Shown piece by piece: positions 61,061 through 64,000 of a DNA stretch of 64,000 nucleotides (position 1 is its first letter; the number at the start of each line of letters is the position of its first letter). A model generated the notes under the pieces. That model made no database searches and was not told the DNA's origin. It was given only the letters and a program-made list of their open reading frames with translations. A program made the position numbers and the translations under genes. The stretch comes from Nageia nagi (Eukaryota; Pinophyta). The stretch is from positions 186,992,001 to 187,056,000 of the forward strand of contig JBITNC010000001.1 of assembly GCA_050084985.1 (NCBI GenBank), given 5' to 3'.

Positions 61061-61539
61061 TATTATACGCTAGACTAAAAATGGGATTTAGAGGTAGCTG
61101 ATTTGAGGTATTTTTGGTGTGATAGTTTTTAATTGCCTCTATTATGGGTTTTAGTGGTGATAGTTTATCAACTACCTTCGTTAAAAGTTTTAGTGGCAAT
61201 TTTTAGCAAGTGGTTTTAAAATTCCCCTCTAAATCATAAGGAAGTGAGTAAAAATTATCATTCAATGTAAAAAGAATATTGCATAAGGAACTTGGGTAAG
61301 CACTTGTAGTATTTTAAGTTTTTCTCAAGAAGAGCAGATGAGGGGGTAGAGCACTTAGCTTGTACCATTTCAAGCCAAGGGAGTTAGAACACTTGGAGGA
61401 TTTCTTATTTTCCATGAAGAGATAAAAGAGCTCTTAACATGTATTCTTATACATATCTTATCAAGCAATTATCATTCTTTTGGAATAAAAGTTTATATTT
61501 TCTTTTTTCATAAAAAATATTTTGTGTGCATCCTGCAAT

Positions 61540-63310
61540 CATTGCATACCATGAAACTATGTTTGCATCATGCATCTTATCAAACAATTCTTAATCTTTG
61601 TGTATTCTTCCATATTTTGCACACATATCCATCAAGCCATTCAAAACTACAACATTCAATTTACAAGCACCAAATAGACACATATAAACACATAATTCAA
61701 GTTTTATGGGTATTTTGGCAATGAAGTTCAAAGCTCCCTCATGATAGCCTGCATGACTAATATGGTCAACAATACATGTATAATGATTCATCCTAGGAAT
61801 AATGTAATAAGATTCACTCATGTTGTAAAGGTTTGTTCTAGATTTTACATACATTTCTATTAGGGAATTCAAAATCACAACATTTTTTTTTATAAGAATT
61901 GAGTAAACATACCCAATTTAGGTTTAATGGGTATTGATAATGAAGTTCGAAGCTCCATTAGGATAGATTGCATGGCCAAGAAGGTTAACAATTCATGCAT
62001 AAGGATTCATACCATGAATAATGTAATAAGAGTCCCTCATGTTATAAGGTTTTATTCTGCATTTTGCATACTTGTCTATTAGGGCATTCAAAACCACAAC
62101 ATTCAATGTACAAGCACCAAATAAACACACCCAATTATTTTGGCAATGAGGTTCAAATCTCCCTTAGGATAGCCTACATGAACAAGGTTAATAATGCATG
62201 TATAATGATTTATCCTAGGAATAATGTAATAAGAGTCCCATTTTGCATACATATCTATCAGGTCATTCAAAACCATAACATTTGATTTACAAGTACAAAG
62301 TAGATACAATCAAGTCAAGTTTTATGGGTATTTTTAATGTAGTTCAAAGCTCCCTCATGATAGCTAGAAAGATCAAGAAGGTTAATAATGCATGTATAAT
62401 AATTCATCCTAAGAATAATGCAATAAGAGTTGCTCATGTTGTAAGAATTTTTTCCTGAGTGTTTCATCATATCTAAGAGTTTAAGGGCATATTCATTGTA
62501 GTTATGAATAGCATATCATCCAATCATTGGAGACCATGAAACTATGTCTCATGGGGTTCACATCCCTCGTAATAATGTCACTTGCAACAATATTAAAGAT
62601 AAACTTGGTTTTTGTATGACATTCATTGCATACTCAAAGGTTCTTCATAACTCTTAACAAATTCCCCTATATCTATATTCTTATACATGATATACAAGCA
62701 CCAAGAAAACACATAGGTACACCCAATTTTTTCATATCATATAGTATATTTATATAATTTCATATAGTATGGTACAATTACATAATTTTATAACATATGG
62801 TGGATGAGGCCAACTTATCACTTTGGATTTACACTTAACAATTGCATCTACTTTAAAGTCTATAAAGCCTTTTTAGAAAACCCATTTTATGCATATCACG
62901 AGGTCATTAAAATCTATGAAATTGCATTGCAATGAGGTATAATTTTATAAGAAAATAGAAACCAATGATTGTTCTTATGTAAAGTCTTTTATAATAGAAA
63001 TCATGTTATTTATGAAGTCTTTTGCTTTATCTAGATTCTAGACACCTACATGACCAAGAAGATCAACCATACATGCATAATGTTCCTTTGTAGGTGTAAT
63101 ATGACAATAATCATTTGTGTATTTGAAGAGCTAGTATTGATAACCCTCCTTACATGGCTACATGTAGATAATACACTAATTAATATGACATCATTTGGAT
63201 TAATTCCTAAACATTCCATTTATTCAAATAATTTGATGGCTTCCTTTCTACAACCATTCCTTGCATACCATGTAATCATTACAGTCCATGAAATTATGTG
63301 TTCATAAGGT
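61540..63310 (-). pseudogene. PPR protein pseudogene with repeated segment
   Basis: The minus strand read from 63,310 downwards gives ISWTVMITWYARNG, KEAIKLFE, GINPNDV and then KEHYACMVDLLGHVG. After a broken stretch comes VSWSPMIG-YAIHNYNEYA followed by LKLLDMMKHSG. Repeated blocks follow with SYYIIPRMNHYTCIV, LNFIAKI, LGACKLN and VVVLNGLMDMCAKYG. These are pentatricopeptide-repeat motifs of the PLS class (organelle RNA-binding family). Stops, frameshifts and the abnormal order of blocks make it a pseudogene. No start codon region was recognised beyond 63,310. Confidence 0.8.
61629..62500 (-). repeat. Tandem PPR-derived repeat, four copies
   Basis: The block with CATTCAAAAC-ACAACATT followed by TTTACAAGCACCAA recurs at about 61,635, 61,862, 62,077 and 62,260 (spacing about 227, 215 and 183 bases). 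The matching ATGATTCATCCTAGGAATAA motif recurs between them. Confidence 0.75.
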
Positions 63311-63319
63311 ATCAAATAA

Positions 63320-64000
63320 AATTCTTAAATTTTATCAAATAGTACATAGCATTACCTTTCCAATACATATCTAGATAGATTAAAGACCTAGCAAGAGACT
63401 AATTCAAATTATGAATATGTAGATATTATTAAACTAGTTAATAATAGCCAAATCAAAGAGAAGAAGTTGAAAAATTTGCGTTGTTTGGTGATATTGTATG
63501 AGTGGCATAGAAGAAGAAGGTATTTGGTCTATTTAGAATATGTACTTGAAATAATATATCTTCAAAATTGATGATTTGGAATTGGGATATAGGTTTTAAG
63601 AAGATTATATGTACCTATCTATATTTTGTAATAATAGTTTTTCCTCCCATGCTACACCTACGCCTACATAACAAATTATTTTTTTACCTTGAAGTTCAAG
63701 TAATGCTTTGTACCATGTCAAATTGTGAGGACTAAAATTTTAGACACGATCTAAATTTTTTTCATTCAATGTTCCCATCATGATAATTATAATTACAAGA
63801 AGCTTGAACAAAAAAATACATTCCATGTTTCGAGCTCAAGTCTCACAATTCTACATAGTACAATACATCACTTGAGCTTCAAGATGACAAACTCAAAATT
63901 TGCTAAGTAGGTATATATGTAACATGGGAAGAATAATTATCATTGTAGAATGTTGATGTTTCTATCACTTCATGAGGTTTCAAAAATACTTAGATCATCT
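63320..64000. other. Unassigned end of window
   Basis: AT-rich; no recognisable coding sequence beyond the PPR relic. Confidence 0.4.

Noticed and set aside
61629-62500. Evenly spaced repeats resembling a CRISPR array
   Set aside because: Repeats are long, diverged and continuous without unique spacers, and translate to PPR motifs on the minus strand.

Overview
This window reads as nuclear DNA of a seed plant, most likely a conifer or another large-genome gymnosperm. It is AT-rich, has very low gene density, and is packed with old, stop-riddled LTR retrotransposons, LINE and hAT remnants. It carries one gene whose 1.3 kb of coding sequence is spread over about 50 kb. The organism call is inference; no marker sequence proves it.

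The only gene I consider intact is on the minus strand, from 55,897 (ATG) to 6,289 (stop). I assembled 13 coding exons (1,311 nt, 436 aa). All junctions have GT/AG boundaries and every split codon keeps the frame. The product matches the WDR74 / yeast Nsa1 family, a WD40 protein of nucleolar pre-60S ribosome assembly. Two introns (16.1 and 14.0 kb) and two more (7.3 and 5.7 kb) hold nearly all of the gene's length.

Layout: 1-3,570, a pair of direct repeats around non-coding DNA and a 93-aa coiled-coil ORF (candidate non-autonomous LTR element). 3,900-4,640, LINE reverse-transcriptase relic. 6,289-7,119, last two WDR74 exons, one only 27 nt long. 7,562-11,199, Copia element with both LTRs. 12,854-12,929, exon 11. 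13,412-21,747, chromodomain Ty3/Gypsy element on the minus strand, carrying a nested insertion with seven near-palindromes. 22,700-28,000, a short-word repeat cluster and a decayed Copia element interrupted by an LTR-like sequence. 29,054-29,109, exon 10. 29,560-31,260, Copia fragment. 31,740-31,829, exon 9. 38,329-40,763, Gypsy gag-protease element. 40,768-41,382, solo LTR. 41,400-43,600, non-autonomous LTR element. 45,845-47,322, exons 8 to 5. 48,497-51,625, hAT transposon relic. 52,513-53,285, LTR-like repeat. 54,671-55,897, exons 4 to 1.

Upstream of the gene lie a possible LINE relic, an inverted copy of the LTR-like repeat, tandem duplications, and a degenerate pentatricopeptide-repeat (PPR) pseudogene containing a locally repeated segment (61,540-63,310). 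I saw no tRNA, rRNA or CRISPR array. Nothing looks like a wholly new system. The best leads are the palindrome array, the repeated PPR segment, the short-word repeat clusters and the 27-nt exon.
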